Source: Capra hircus
Taxonomy: Eukaryota > Chordata > Mammalia > Artiodactyla > Bovidae
NCBI RefSeq assembly: GCF_001704415.2
Contig: NC_030826.1
Location: 60,469,362-60,533,361 of the forward strand
Reading direction: 5' to 3'
Length of the DNA: 64,000 nt
Shown: positions 11,248 through 22,550 of the stretch, piece after piece
Layout of the letters: each line of letters begins with the position of its first letter
Position numbering within the stretch: the first letter of the stretch is position 1
The notes under the pieces: model-generated
Databases searched by the model: none
Told to the model about the DNA's origin: nothing
What the model saw: the letters and a program-made list of their open reading frames with translations, nothing else
Translations under genes and position numbers: made by a program

Positions 11248-11879
11248 CAGCCTCGCGATGGTTTTCCTTGGTCAATAAAACTCCCTTTGTGTTCTGTTCT
11301 CGAGCTGCGTCTCTTGTAAGGTGGCTCTGTGCCCCTTGCGAGCCATATTCCTCTTCCCTTTGAAGGATGTTTGCATAGTTATGAAGCAGCAAAAGGCTGT
11401 TGGAGGCTGGGGTGCCTCTGTCTCACCTGATGTAACGCGGTAACCTCTCAACTTCTTCCCACCACGCATTATACCTGTTCATTCAACACTTGGACCGTTT
11501 CTGAGATGCAGAGCGTGGCCCTGGAGCCTTCGTCCCCAAGTGAGGCTCCTTGTTCCTTCTTCTGATCTCACTCCCTCACCCTGGACAGCCATGCAATATC
11601 ATGATTTACTGAAAATATACACGTTTGGCCCCTCGGATGACCAAAATATATTTCTCACACGTATTTGTCCTCCATCCACAATTCCCGGCTCACCATTGCC
11701 CCAGACCCTTGGACGCGGCACGGCAGCATTTTTGTTATAATGCTCAGTGTCTTGTCCTCAGTTCCTGCCAAACTTTCAGAGGCGTTAAAGTGGAACAGCC
11801 GTCTTGTTATTCACGGCAAGCCTCTTTAACGGAGACAGGTTTATGTTAACAAGGTGACTTTTGGAAAGCACCTAAGGAT
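11248..11879. other. Intergenic, no gene seen
   Basis: No recognised feature. May grade into the LTR-like repeat that follows. Confidence 0.4.
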
Positions 11880-12394
11880 GGAAGCTGGTTGCTAGGGGAA
11901 CCAACGGGCCCACTCCCTGATTTCTGGGAGGGAGGAGGAAGTTCGATCACCCATGACCCGAGATTTAATCAACCGTGCCTGTGTATGAAGCCTCCACAAG
12001 AAGCCAAAAAAAAGGAGGAGGTTAGGGGGGCTTTCAGGTGGCAGAGCCAGAGTGCTTGCTTGTATCACTAGGCTCCAGCCTCCCAGAGGGCTGCCACCCG
12101 TTTGCCCAGGGCCTCGCCCTGTGTATCCCCTGACTCTGACTCAGTCCTTTAATATCCTTTATAATAAACCAATAACTTAGTGAGCCAATGGGCTTCCAGT
12201 GTTTTGTGAGCCACTGTGGCAAATTAGTGGAACCCCAGGAGGAGGATGTGGAAACCTCCGATTGATAGCCGGTTGGTCCACAGCCTGGGTGATCAGCAGG
12301 GCTTGCAGTTGGCACCTGAGGTGGAAGACAGTCTTGGGGCACAGAGCCCTTCCTCTGTGGAATCCCATGGACTCTCACGCTGTCTCCAAGAAGG
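11880..12394 (+). mobile_element. Old LTR-like mammalian repeat
   Basis: A familiar dispersed repeat: GTTGCTAGGGGAACCAACGGG, GATTTAATCAACCGTGCCTG, GAAGCCTCCACAAGAAGCC, ATAATAAACCAATAACTTAG (a polyadenylation-like signal), then GGAAACCTCCGATTGATAGC. The layout suggests an LTR with R-U5 after the AATAAA-like signal. I cannot name the family with certainty. Confidence 0.45.
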
Positions 12395-13062
12395 TACAGG
12401 CAGACCACAGAGGTAATGTAGGTCCAATTCCAGATCACCACAATAAATTGATTAGATTATCACAGGAAAGTGAGTCACACAGATGTTTGGTTTCCCATAA
12501 AAGGCTATGTTTATACTGCAGTTTACTAAATGTGCGATAGCATGATGTCTCTAAAAAGTTATTGTTGTTGTTGAGTCGCTAAGTCGTGTCCAGCTCTTAC
12601 AAACCCCATGGCCGGTAGCCCACTCCAGACAAGAATCGAGCGGGTTGCCACTTCCTTCTCCGGGGGATCTTCCCGACCCAGGGGTCACAGCCCCATCTCC
12701 TTCGTCTCCTGCGTTGGTAGATGGATTCTTTACCATGGTTCTACGTGGGAAGCCCTTAAAAAGTACATGCCTTAGTTTAAAAGTACTTTATTGTTATTAA
12801 AGATTGTGACCGACCACCAGAGCCTTCAGCAAGTCATCATCTTTTTGCAATAGTAACAGCAAAGATCACTGATCACAGATCAGCCTAACAAATATTATAA
12901 TAATGAATTTTGAAATATCGTGAGAATGACCAGAGCACGGCGCAGATACACTGAGCAGATGCTGCTGGAAAAATGGTGCCAGCAGACTTGCTGGATGCAG
13001 GATTGCCAACAACCTTCAATTTGTAGAAAATAATAAAGTGTGATAAGGGAGGTGTGCCTGTA
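12395..13062 (-). mobile_element. Tigger1-like DNA transposon, internally deleted, with TA duplication
   Basis: It starts CAGGCAGACC after TA (12395-12396) and ends GGTGTGCCTG before TA (13061-13062): terminal inverted repeats plus the TA target duplication of Tc1/mariner-type elements. Inner sequence matches Tigger1 ends in antisense (GATCACTGATCACAGATCA, ACCTTCAATTTGTAGAAAA). The transposase is absent. A Bov-tA sits at 12560-12756. Confidence 0.8.
12560..12756 (-). mobile_element. Bov-tA SINE nested in the Tigger element
   Basis: Antisense Bov-tA from TTGTTGTTGTTGAGTCGCTAAG to TACGTGGGAAGCCC. TAAAAAGT occurs on both sides (12552-12559 and 12757-12764). Confidence 0.92.
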
Positions 13063-13326
13063 GCGTCAGGACTGGGCCTAACCGTAATGCCCCTGGCTGG
13101 CACCCTGAGTGCTGCTTGGTGACGGGGACCCCCGCCCCTGCCCACTCATTGGAATTGGGTGCAGAACCCAAAAGAAACTGTTTTACTAATCCTCAGAGAA
13201 AAAAGTAAAGTGAACCAACTCAACTTGATCCAGGTTCAGGGCTGGAGGAGATTTTTCAGGATGGCTTTTTGGCTATAGGGGGCTGGGTGCGGAAGCCCGG
13301 GAGTTAAACTAAACGCCTCTCTCTCT

Positions 13327-13520
13327 TACGTGCAGCTAAGTCACTTCAGTCCTATGGCTTTGTGACCCCATGGACTGCAGCCCTCCTGGTTCCTCTGTCC
13401 ATGGGATTCTCCAGGCAAGGACTGGAGGGGGGTGCCGTTTCCTGCTCCAGGGGATCTTCCCGACCTGGGGACTGAAGCCCGCATCTGCTGTACTGGCAGG
13501 CGGGTTCTCCACCTCTCGCG
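13327..13520 (-). mobile_element. Bov-tA SINE
   Basis: Antisense CCATGGACTGCAGCCCTCC to GGATCTTCCCGACC; the head is degraded to CAGGCGGGTTCTCCACC. Confidence 0.88.
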
Positions 13521-13659
13521 CAGCCTTCTTGTTGACGGTTTTGAATTGTCCTCCCCCATCCCCAGCACGGGGGTCCTTTTCAAACCTGTCAGGTTACAGG
13601 CTCCATTCAGTTCCCGAGTGGACCCGCCCCCCATCTGTAGAGAGGGAAAGCTGAAGCCT

Positions 13660-14132
13660 CTCCTGGCCTGGTTGGCCCTTAGGCTCTGCCTGCGTCCTCA
13701 TCCCTGTTTCATTCCTGTTTCAACTGCAACCTGGTCCAATTCCCTCCTCCGAGCTCTTCCTATCGGGGCCTGCTGGCCTCCTTGCTGGTCCCCAGGCTCT
13801 CCAGGCTTTCCCTGCCTCGGGGCCTTCTATTCTTCTATTCTGCCCTCCCCCTAACCCGCCCCGTATCCTCAGGGTTTGCCTCTTCTCTTTCTTTAAACCT
13901 TTGCTCACACATCCCCCCAAAGTGACCTTCTCTGACCAAGCTCTTGGAATCCTTGTCTTCGGCTCTCCTCCCTAGCATCTGGCACTTTCTAACACACGGT
14001 ACATATACCCCTTCATTTGATTCACAGATTCTCTTCTGCTCTGCTGCCTCCCAAGGTAAGCTCCACAAGGGCAGAGACTTTTCTGGCTAAAAGAGCTCCT
14101 GGCACATTGCGTTCCATAAAGGTTGGTTGAAC
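13660..14132 (+). mobile_element. L2 LINE 3' end
   Basis: Ordered L2 blocks: TTCTCTGACCAAGCTCTTGG, CATCTGGCACTTTCTAACA, TAAGCTCCACAAGGGCAGAG, GCTCCTGGCACATTGCG, ending ATAAAGGTTGGTTGAA. Confidence 0.72.
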
Positions 14133-14716
14133 TTATTTGCTTTGTTCATTTTATCTTGCTCATGACATCGAGGGAGAGAAATTCTTTGACGACGTTTCTT
14201 CTGCCGCTTCTGACTCCATCTTCTCTAACAACCTCCGTATAGCTTGATGAAAGCCAGTCTTGTTCCTAGAAAACCTGTTCCAGGGGCGCAATAAACTTGC
14301 AGCCCACCACTTCTAGCCTGTAATAAGCTTCTAAACAGGATTCCTTCCTCGTAGAGCAGTTTATCCAAACTATATCTTTCATCATCGTCAGCTCATGTTT
14401 CTTTGTTCCATGGAATGACATAGAAATACATGCTAAAATTAAATATCCTTCACTCTGCTTTGCAAAGTCTAGCTATTTAGATGGTAAAGTAGGCTGGGAG
14501 GGAAAAGGTAGGGCAGCTGAAAGTTCAGCTTCATTATTTCGATCCATTGATGTGCCGTTTCTTCTTTTATTACCCCCACGTCATTAACGCATCTTCAGCG
14601 AGTGGGACTTCTGCCAGTGGGAGAGTTGTGAGCAGTGAGGAGTGAGTGCCCTGCAGACTCCACTTCCCATTTTCCCAGGTGCTGTTTTCTTGAGCCTCTG
14701 CATCTCCGGGCGCTTC
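14133..14716. other. Intergenic, no gene seen
   Basis: Unique-looking DNA; no feature recognised. Confidence 0.45.
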
Positions 14717-14930
14717 TGTTGTTGCTCGTTGTTTTCAGTCACTAAGTCGTGTCTGACTCTTTGCAGCCCAGTGGATCGTAGCCGGCCACACTCCTTTGTC
14801 CACGGGATTTCCCAGGCCAGAACCCTGGAGTGGGTTGCCATTTCCTTCTCCAGGGGAATCTCCCTGACCCAGGGATAGAACTCGCATCTCCTGCGTTGGC
14901 AGGCAGATTCTTTCAGCCACTTCCAGTGCA
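14717..14930 (-). mobile_element. Bov-tA SINE
   Basis: Antisense from GTTGCTCGTTGTTTTCAGTC to GGCAGGCAGATTCTTTCAGCC. Confidence 0.9.
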
Positions 14931-15354
14931 CAGCAAAGCCAGTCTGCTGACCCTGGGCTGTGGTGAAGGGAAGCCCAGTATTTATTGTAGACCACCCAGA
15001 AAGGACAGGCAGCTTCTGTTCAGAAGGCCCAAACTCCCCGATGGCTTTTGAAGAAGCGAGGTTTTCTTTAAAGGCAGCATTTCCAGTGACACTTGCAGGG
15101 TGCACGCCTATCTGGTTGGTTGGTACTGAGGTCACAGGGTGATGTTTCTGGGATCTTAATCATCACCCTTTTTGTCCCAACCAACCTGGGGTCCGTGTGC
15201 CTGCACCGTCCTCCACGTGGGGGGGTGGCGCGGGGGGTGGGAGGCAAGGGAGGGGGGTGACTTAGTATCTACATAACGACTCAAAAGTGTCAGATTGTTC
15301 TGTACGCCCCAGAGGAGGAGCTCAGAGTCTTTTATCACTGAGCTCTTGTTTTTT
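14931..15354. other. Intergenic, no gene seen
   Basis: Contains a G-rich patch at 15218-15260 (runs of 6-7 G), a possible G-quadruplex. Otherwise featureless. Confidence 0.45.
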
Positions 15355-15675
15355 GTTTTTAATAATTTACTTTTTGTTTATTGCCGGCTGTGCTGGGTGT
15401 TCACTGCTTTGCTGGGGCTTTCTCTAGTGGGCGGGGACCCTCTTTATTGTGGTGCATGGGCTTCTCACTGGGCTGGCTTCTCTCGTTGGGGGGCACCGGC
15501 TCTAGGGAGTGCGGCCAAGGGCTCAGCAGTCACGATCCCCGGCTCCAGAGCACAGACTCAGCAGTTGTGGCTCACGGGCTTAGCTGCTCCACGGCGTGTG
15601 GGATCTTCCCGGACCAGGGATCGAACCCACGACCCCGGCGTTGGCAGAGGGTTCTTATCCACTGCACCCATCCCT
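15355..15675 (-). mobile_element. CHR-type tRNA-Glu SINE
   Basis: Near full-length antisense CHR: GGCTGTGCTGGGTGTTCACTG, CACGGGCTTAGCTGCTCC, TGTGGGATCTTCCCGGACC, GGGATCGAACCCACG. Confidence 0.87.
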
Positions 15676-16618
15676 GAACTGCTGTTTAAGCCGCCATTCC
15701 TGACCGCTTTTCCTTGTTTCTGAGTTCCCTCGCCTCCCTAATTATTAACTCCTTGGAGCTCAGAAGGCCTAGGAGATCAACAGCTCTTTCTGCAAACAAG
15801 ATGTGGGGCACCTGGGAGGCTTTGTACCCAGGTGGGCCCTGCAGGGTCTTGCTCAATTTTAATCCCCCTCTCTCTTTGCTACTCCTCAATCCTGCGGGGA
15901 ACTAGAGTGCAACAAGCAAAGGAATTCGGTTTTGGATAAAGAGGTTAATCATAGACTTGGCAGGGGAAGTCTGTTTTAGGGGGACTCAGTTTCACTATGA
16001 TAAAAATAAACTGAAGCAGTTATCAGTTACGAAAATTCCCTAAGATCATAGTTCAGGATAAAATCAAGGGCTATGTTGGTATCAGAAAACTTATTTTTAT
16101 CCCATCAGAGCAAATGTAATGAGCTCACATTGCCTAATGACACGAATGGTATATTCATTTTAAAATTACAAATATTTCCTCTAACCTTAAGATTTCACTG
16201 AATTGATTATTGTTGTCATTTTTGATTCACCCTATCTGCAAGGAGACAGTCTCTGAAAAGACGTACTCATCACCTGACGTTCTCTTTTTAATTAAGTCAG
16301 GGTATTCCCCTGCCTTAAGGACACATGATCAAAGAGATTACTTCAGTTACAGACTTGAACACTGATTTGGTAAATTAACAATGTGCCTGACATTTAATGC
16401 AACAGAAAACCAACCTGAGTGCCACAATATTTAAATGGAAAGTCAAGTCATGTTCAGTTTTGATTCATATATGTACAAACAAATCAGTTGGCTGCAGTGT
16501 TTCTTTAGCTCCTGAAATGTAAACACAGCTAATCAACACAGCTCGAGGTAATATACTTTCACAAGTGGGAAAGGCCTGGAAATCCGTGATCTGCTTATTC
16601 AGATTGACTTTGCCAAGA
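15676..16618. other. Intergenic, no gene seen
   Basis: AT-rich unique DNA, no feature recognised. Confidence 0.45.
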
Positions 16619-16784
16619 CAGGCAGACCTCAGGGATAATGTGACCACTAAAATAAAGCGAATATTAGAATAAAGTGAGTTCATGGATGTTTTGGTTTTCC
16701 AGTACATGTAAAAGTATGTTTATGAGGACCTGGTGGCTATGAAGTGTCAATGCAGGTCATCTCTGCTTTAAAAAGAAACTATCA

Positions 16785-16880
16785 CACCCGTGGCTGATTC
16801 ATGTCGATGTATGGCAAAAACCACCACAATATTGTAAAGTAATTGGCCTCCAATTAAAATAAATAAATTAATTGTTTTTT
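16785..16880 (+). mobile_element. Very short L1 3' end
   Basis: ATGTCGATGTATGGCAAAAA, CACAATATTGTAAAGTAATT, then AATTAAAATAAATAAATTAA: the terminal bases of the ruminant L1 3' UTR with an A-rich tail. Confidence 0.75.
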
Positions 16881-17068
16881 TTTAAGAAGAAACTGTTGAT
16901 AATGGTTATGCACGTGAGGGGTATATGGGGAATTTCTTTACCTTCCCGTCCGGTTTGACGTAAAACTACTTTAAAAACAAGTCTCAGAAAGCATAAATAA
17001 CACTCAGGGGAGGTGTTTTTGACTCAACTTTTGTTTCACTTTTATACGTGTGTATGCTTGTTGTATTC

Positions 17069-17380
17069 GGGCTTCCCTGGTGGCTCCGCTGGTAAAGAAT
17101 CCGCCTGCAAGGCAGGAGACCCCGGTTCAATTCCTGGGTCAGGAAGATCACCTGGAGAAGCAATAGGCCTCCCACTCCAGGATTCTTGGGCTTCCCTGGT
17201 GGCTCAGCTGGCAAAGAATCTGCCTGCAATGTGCGAGACCTGGCTTCTATCCCTGGGATGGGAAGATCCCCTGGAGAAGGGAAAGGCTGCCCACTCCCAT
17301 GTTCTGGCCTGGAGAACTCCATGGACTGTATCGTCGATGGAGTCACAAAGAGTCAGATACGACTGAGCGACTTTCACTTG
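17069..17380 (+). mobile_element. Bov-tA with duplicated tRNA part
   Basis: Two GGGCTTCCCTGGTGGCTC heads in tandem (17069 and about 17189), each with box B-like sequence, followed by one Bov-A body ending GACTGAGCGACTTTCACTT. The same dimer plan appears at 37559. Confidence 0.9.
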
Positions 17381-17712
17381 TCGGATTGTGATGTTAAATG
17401 TATTTTTTACATCAAAAATGTTTGCAGTTAAATTATACTGGCAAATAAAAGCGCAAAATCTAAAAATAAAAGTTATGTTTACAGGATACTGTTGTCTGTT
17501 AAGTGCACAATAGCATTACATCCAAAACAAATAGGTAATTTATGTAGATATGATATATAATGTAGATAACTTAATTTTAAATATTGCTGTTGCAGAAAAT
17601 GGCGCCAATTGCTTCGGTGGATGCTGAGTTGCCTCAAACCTTCCAATTTGTAAAGAAAAGAAAAAGTGCAATATCTGGGAAGCACAATAAAATGAGACCT
17701 GTCTGCCCGCAT

Positions 17713-18547
17713 AACAGTAAGTAAACAGATACGACAACTTACTGTCATGGGCAGTAAGTGAAGGCTTTTGAGCCACAGATCTGTGTTTCTGGGACTTCTT
17801 CTATGTCCGTATTCCAAAACCATTCCCTCTGACTTGGAGAAAGCACTCCTCTGATCAAAGTCGTGACTAATCAGTCAGCAGCAGTGTTGGAGAAAGACCG
17901 TTTAGCTATTACATGACCTAAAGGCTGGAGCGCATCTGGTGAACAAGGAAAAAGGGTGTTGCAATCTCTCTTTGGAATAGAGATCTTCTGTCCTGGACGA
18001 ACACATGCTTGGCTTAAAAAAAAAAAAAAAAAAATCACTGTGCTGGCAAGGGCACAGAGTTTCCCAACATAATGAAATTTTTCTCCTCAGGTCCATCTTG
18101 AGTTTGGGAAAATCAGAAATGTAGGAGGGGCTGCTGTGAAATCTCGTCTCTGTCCTTGCCATTCTGATCGGTTTTCCTTCCAGTCCCAGGATGAGTTTGG
18201 GAGGCCACCATCTGAATGCTACACTGAACACTTTGGGTGTGTAGAAAAGCTGTTAAAATTGCGAATGGGGACTTAAGGACACAGACTATAGAGGTTAAAG
18301 GACACTGGGATGAACTCTAGAGAAGAGAAAAATGACTTTCAGGTCTTGAGTTAGTATTAATAACTCAGTAAATGCAGAGACCTTCCGAGTTCCATGTTTA
18401 GCTGGCGGCGTTCATAGAGACCCTCTTTTTCTCACGAACGAAGCCCGTGAACGAAGCTGTAGGCTCCACCTTCAGCATTTCTTCAGAGCTGACTTTGTTA
18501 CTACCTCTGCACCACTTTGATCCAAGCCACGGTCGTAATTCATTACT
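17713..18547. other. Intergenic, no gene seen
   Basis: Holds a poly-A of about 19 at 18016-18034; no other feature recognised. Confidence 0.45.
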
Positions 18548-18806
18548 GTAACCATGATACTCCAATACTCTGGCCACCTGATGTGAAGAGCTGACTCATT
18601 GGAAAAGACCCTGATGCTGGGAAAGATTGAGGGCAGGAGGAGAAGGGGACGACAGAGGATGAGATGATTGGATGGCATCACCGACTCAATGGACATGGGT
18701 TTGGGTGGACTCCAGGAGTTGGTGATGGACAGGGAGGCCTGGCGTGCTGCGGCTCATGGGGTCACAAAGAGTCGGACACGACTGAGCAACTGAACTGAAC
18801 TGAACT
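18548..18806 (+). mobile_element. BovB LINE 3' end
   Basis: CTCCAATACTCTGGCCACCTG, GGCAGGAGGAGAAGGGGACG, GATGGCATCACCGACTCAAT, ending in the (TGAAC)n tail. Only the last 260 bp of the element. Confidence 0.92.
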
Positions 18807-19356
18807 ATAATATTATAATGAAAAGTACTGGATTTCTGTATCAGGGAATAGTAAATTACTACTTCTTGAGAATTTTCACTCTCTGTGTTTTCACTCTCTG
18901 TGTAAAACATGATCAACAAAGGCATTAACAAATTTGTAGGCCCTTTTTTTTTTTAAACCATAAACCATTTTATTTCAGGAATATTTATAAGAGTATACTT
19001 AGACATATTTAACCTAGGCTAGGCTCTGTGCACTTATACTTTGAGAAATATTCCTGCACAACTCTTCCTATTGTAACCCATCAAACAAACTTAACCGAAT
19101 TATTTCTAGCATCTCTCTTTTCATAAAGTAATAGACCTTTGTGCTTTTCCAGAGGCCCTCTAGGAAATGTCAAAGATAGTTTTATTATAAAAGATAACCT
19201 GAATTTTTAAAAAATCTATACTTCATATCCAATTGTGGGTAGGCTGTTAAAAATGTTGTCAAAAGAAATTTGGGGATTTAATTAAAATAGAATAATGAGA
19301 GTCTAAGAAACTATTGAATCAATGGGACAATATAACATTTTAAAAAAAGCATAGAT
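18807..19356. other. Intergenic, no gene seen
   Basis: AT-rich with short poly-T at 18943-18954. Confidence 0.45.
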
Positions 19357-19494
19357 GGGAATTCCCTGGCCATGCATTGATTAGGACTCTGTTCTTTCTC
19401 TGCATAGCCCAGGTTCAATCCCTGGTTGTGGAACTAAGATCTCGCAAGCTATGCAGTGTGACCTGAAAAAAAAGGAAAAGCAATTAAAAAATGG
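19357..19494 (+). mobile_element. tRNA-Glu SINE
   Basis: GGGAATTCCCTGGCCATGCA, GGTTCAATCCCTGGTTGTGG, GAACTAAGATCTCGCAAGC, then an A-rich tail. Confidence 0.8.
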
Positions 19495-19747
19495 CCAGGA
19501 AGGGGCCCCTCCAAAACACAGTATGTGAGAAATTCATTTCTGTTTTTTATTAAATAACAGCAGCAAATACATTTTTAAAAAGCATGGGCGTAGCGTTACG
19601 TACAGAACCTCAGCTCTTTTGTAATCGAGGATCTTTATTTTCTTTTTCTTCAATGATTGAGTCCATAATAAAGTCAGTAAAAATGAAGAAAAGCACTTCT
19701 GTCAGAGGCAGACTCTGCTCTGTAGGCAGATTGCGTGCCTACCAAGT

Positions 19748-19812
19748 GTGTCTAGCCGCCCAGTCCTGTCTGACTCTTGGCCACCAGGCTCAGTCCCTGG
19801 CAGGCTACACGT
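19748..19812 (-). mobile_element. Short Bov-A fragment
   Basis: GCCCAGTCCTGTCTGACTCTT and GCCACCAGGCTCAGTCCCTGG fit an antisense Bov-A body with a central deletion. Confidence 0.5.
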
Positions 19813-20021
19813 CAGGTAAGGAAAAACTCTGATATTGTAGGTGAAGGTGATGGATAAACCAGAGAAGCTGGCCCATCAGAACTGAGACAGTTGTGTTATA
19901 ATTTTTAATATTTTGTGGCTTTTATTGAGACTCAGGTATAATAAATCAAAGATAAATTCACTTTCAAAGTTTAGTGCCTAATTATTCTCTGGAACAAACT
20001 GACATTTTAGGATAGTAGTTT

Positions 20022-20244
20022 CTTGTCGTTGTTCAGTCATTAAGTTGTGTCTGACCCTGTGACCCCATGGACTGCTGCACGGCAGGCTTCCCAGTCCCTC
20101 ACCATCTCCTGGAGTTTGCTCAAACTCATGTCCATCAAATTGGTGATGCCGTCCAACCATCTCATCCTCAGCCACCCCCTTCTCCTCCAGCTCTCAACTT
20201 TCCCAGCATCAGCGTCTTTTCCAATGAGTCAGCTCTGCATTTCT
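20022..20244 (-). mobile_element. BovB LINE 3' end
   Basis: Antisense: TTGTTCAGTCATTAAGTTGTG, GTTTGCTCAAACTCATGTCC, CCAACCATCTCATCCTCAG, TTTTCCAATGAGTCAGCTCTGC. Confidence 0.92.
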
Positions 20245-20434
20245 TAGGGTATAATATTAAAAGAATACTCATTAAACTAGGATGATGTTAACGTGAACAT
20301 GCAATGTGTTCATTGGTGCTGTCTTCAAGCCAATCAAATAACTTTTCAGTATTTCAGTTTCCAAAACATTAAGACTTGATTATTATAACTCAAAGAGACA
20401 GAAGTTCTTTAGGGTACCCACGCGGTCCTAAAAG

Positions 20435-20813
20435 TGTAAAGTAACTCAGAGACCAAAAAACCTACTTTCAGGTGAAGACGACCAGGACACCAAAAGAGTG
20501 TCTAACAGGCTTTTTAACGGCGAAGCGCTCCCGGGCGGGGTTCCCGACCCGAACGAGGCAGGTCGAGGAAGTCCGCGCCCAGACCGTGCTGGGGGTGGCT
20601 TTTATACGTTCCTTGCGAGGGATGGTCAGGCTAGGTCGCGGGCTGACAGGTCCTTCTGCGTGGCTGGGGTGGGGCTGCTGTAGCTGGTGAAATGTGCTGT
20701 CATTGGTCCCTGTGATCTGGGAGGCGCCTTCCATTAGGGACTGCCCCGCCGCTGGGAGGGAGGGGAGGGAGAGGAGGGGCGGCCCATCATGGCCCCCCTG
20801 GGCCGGCCTTACA
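20435..20813 (-). mobile_element. Probable solo LTR of an endogenous retrovirus
   Basis: Bounded by TG...CA on either strand (about 379 bp; a right edge at 20819 is also possible). Read antisense, it has a CCAAT-type GACCAATGAC, about 155 bp later a TATAAAAG box, and CpG-rich promoter-like sequence, the usual U3-R layout. No gag, pol or env is next to it, so it is a relic left by recombination or a lone LTR. No matching target duplication is evident. Family not assigned. Confidence 0.55.
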
Positions 20814-21329
20814 CCTACAGATTGTTGCCTCAGAACAAAACCACCCTTTTCTTGAAAAATGAAAGCGTGATGGTATTTATTATGTAAGGGTAAAACATAA
20901 AATGATTTTGGAGTATTTGCATTTATCACTGGCCGATGCAAATACGAATAAATTACTTCTGAATGTGCTTCTGTAGAAAGAGATGAGGAACAGAGGCGTC
21001 AGATCAAAGAGAAACCAGTTCAGGAGAGCAAACGTCACATTTTAGTTTAATGCCAAACTTTTTGTCATCCTAATGAAGCTTTAATTTCAGAAGGGACCGC
21101 GTCCAGCTTAAGGATAGGAGCGGGAAGAGTTTTCTCCAGCTGTAGTAAGTCAGGTGCGTTTTTATTTCCACTGAAGCTTGAAATTCAATTGTGTTTAGAA
21201 AATTGGAGGATCCCAGCGTCAGAAATAAGGCAAAGCATAACATGTTAGATGCAAACCAAAAAAAAAAAATAAAAAGGCTGGTTGTGTGTTCCATTCAGCA
21301 GCCCCAGCTGAATAAATTCGATTTATGTA
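20814..21329. other. Intergenic, no gene seen
   Basis: No feature recognised. Confidence 0.45.
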
Positions 21330-21465
21330 GTCACAGGTTCGATCCCTGGGTAGGGAAGATCCCCTGGAGAAGGGAATGGCAACCCCCTCCATTATTCCTG
21401 CCTGGAGAATTCCATGGGCAGAGGAGCCTGGCGGGGGTCACAAAGAGTCGGAGGCCACTGAGGGC
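21330..21465 (+). mobile_element. Bov-tA SINE, 5'-truncated
   Basis: Begins inside the tRNA part at GGTTCGATCCCTGGGTAGGG and ends GGAGGCCACTGAGGGC, followed by a short CA repeat. Confidence 0.88.
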
Positions 21466-22275
21466 GCGCACACGCACACACATAGGCTTTCTTCAATGTA
21501 AAGCCTTGACCTATTTTGCAGCAAAAGATGTCTTTTTGTTAGTAAACAGTAACATAGAAAGATTTTCACAAACACAGCAAGTACACTCTTCCTCAGTAAC
21601 TTTCCGTCACGCGTTTAAACGAAGCCCTTTCGAGCAGAGCACTCTCTCCTTCAGTCCTCAGCGTTCCCTGTACGATAATTTACTTTCCTGCGGCTCACAG
21701 CAGAAATCAGTAACTTAAGAGACTGGGACTGAGAACCCAATTCGTTCTTCGTCTGCTTCGATGCTGAGAACATCATACTGTACTCCGCACGGAATGCAGG
21801 CCTTCACGGCATACGCTGGTTTGCTGTGAAACAGGAGCAGAAGGGCGCCAGTTCTTGCGAGGGGCGGTTCTTCTTGAGGATGGGTTCAGGGTGCTGTGGT
21901 GTGAGTCTGACTCACTTTTCCATTCTCCGTGTGTGGCTCACCTGCTCCATTCAGGATTACTTTACAGTACACTGTGCTGTGTCCCTGACTTTGCCTGGAG
22001 CTGGCACCGAGCGAGTGCAGATGAAAATATCTTTCACGTCAGTCAGGACGAGCTTCATAACATTCTCAAGCTGTTTTCCCCATTTTAGCATTTCAAGGGC
22101 AGTTCTGCTCCACTGGGCCCTCTTAAAGCTGTTTGCATTTCTGTGGAAGGGTGGCCTGCAGAGCTGATAATCCAAGAAAGGAAAGAGAAAATTACATCCC
22201 CAATGTCAAAGGATATTTCGAAAGTCAATCTTAAGGGACTTTGTATAGAAAACCCAGCTAGAGATGCCCTCAGCT
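21466..22275. other. Intergenic, no gene seen
   Basis: ORFs to about 175 codons overlap here but show no family features. Confidence 0.4.
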
Positions 22276-22550
22276 CAGAAAGTTTTTCTTAAGAACTTTG
22301 TGTTTGTATCTTAGTGGTTCAGATAGTAAGGAATCTGCTTGCAATGCAGGAGACCTGGGTTTGATCCCTGGGTGGGAAGAGCCCCTGGAGAAGGGAATGA
22401 CAACCCACTCGAGGATTCTTGCCTGGAGAATTCCACGGACAGAGGAACTGGGTGGATTACAGTCCATGGGGGTCTCAAAAAGTTGGACACAACTTATGCA
22501 TCTAAGTACGCACAGAAAGTTTTTCTTATGAGCTTTGAGTTTGTATCTTA
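22276..22550 (+). mobile_element. Bov-tA SINE with unusually long flanking repeats
   Basis: SINE at 22314-22512, from GTGGTTCAGATAGTAAGGAA to ACACAACTTATGCATC. The flanks 22276-22313 and 22513-22550 are about 38 bp long and differ at only about three positions, both beginning CAGAAAGTTTTTCTTA and ending TTTGTATCTTA. Confidence 0.9.

Larger units (their letters stand above)
16619..17712 (-). mobile_element. Second Tigger1-like transposon, interrupted
   Basis: The left end CAGGCAGACCTCAGGGATAA (16619 on) and the right half (17460-17712, with TAAAAGTTATGTTTACAG, GCACAATAGCATTACATCC, GAAAATGGCGCCAATTGCT) match Tigger1 ends. The middle is displaced by an L1 3' fragment and a Bov-tA dimer. The left TA is mutated. 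Confidence 0.65.

Noticed and set aside
21191..22167. Adjacent frames of 175 and 113 codons
   Set aside because: The first is partly a Bov-tA translation. The second has no recognised domain and no exon signals.
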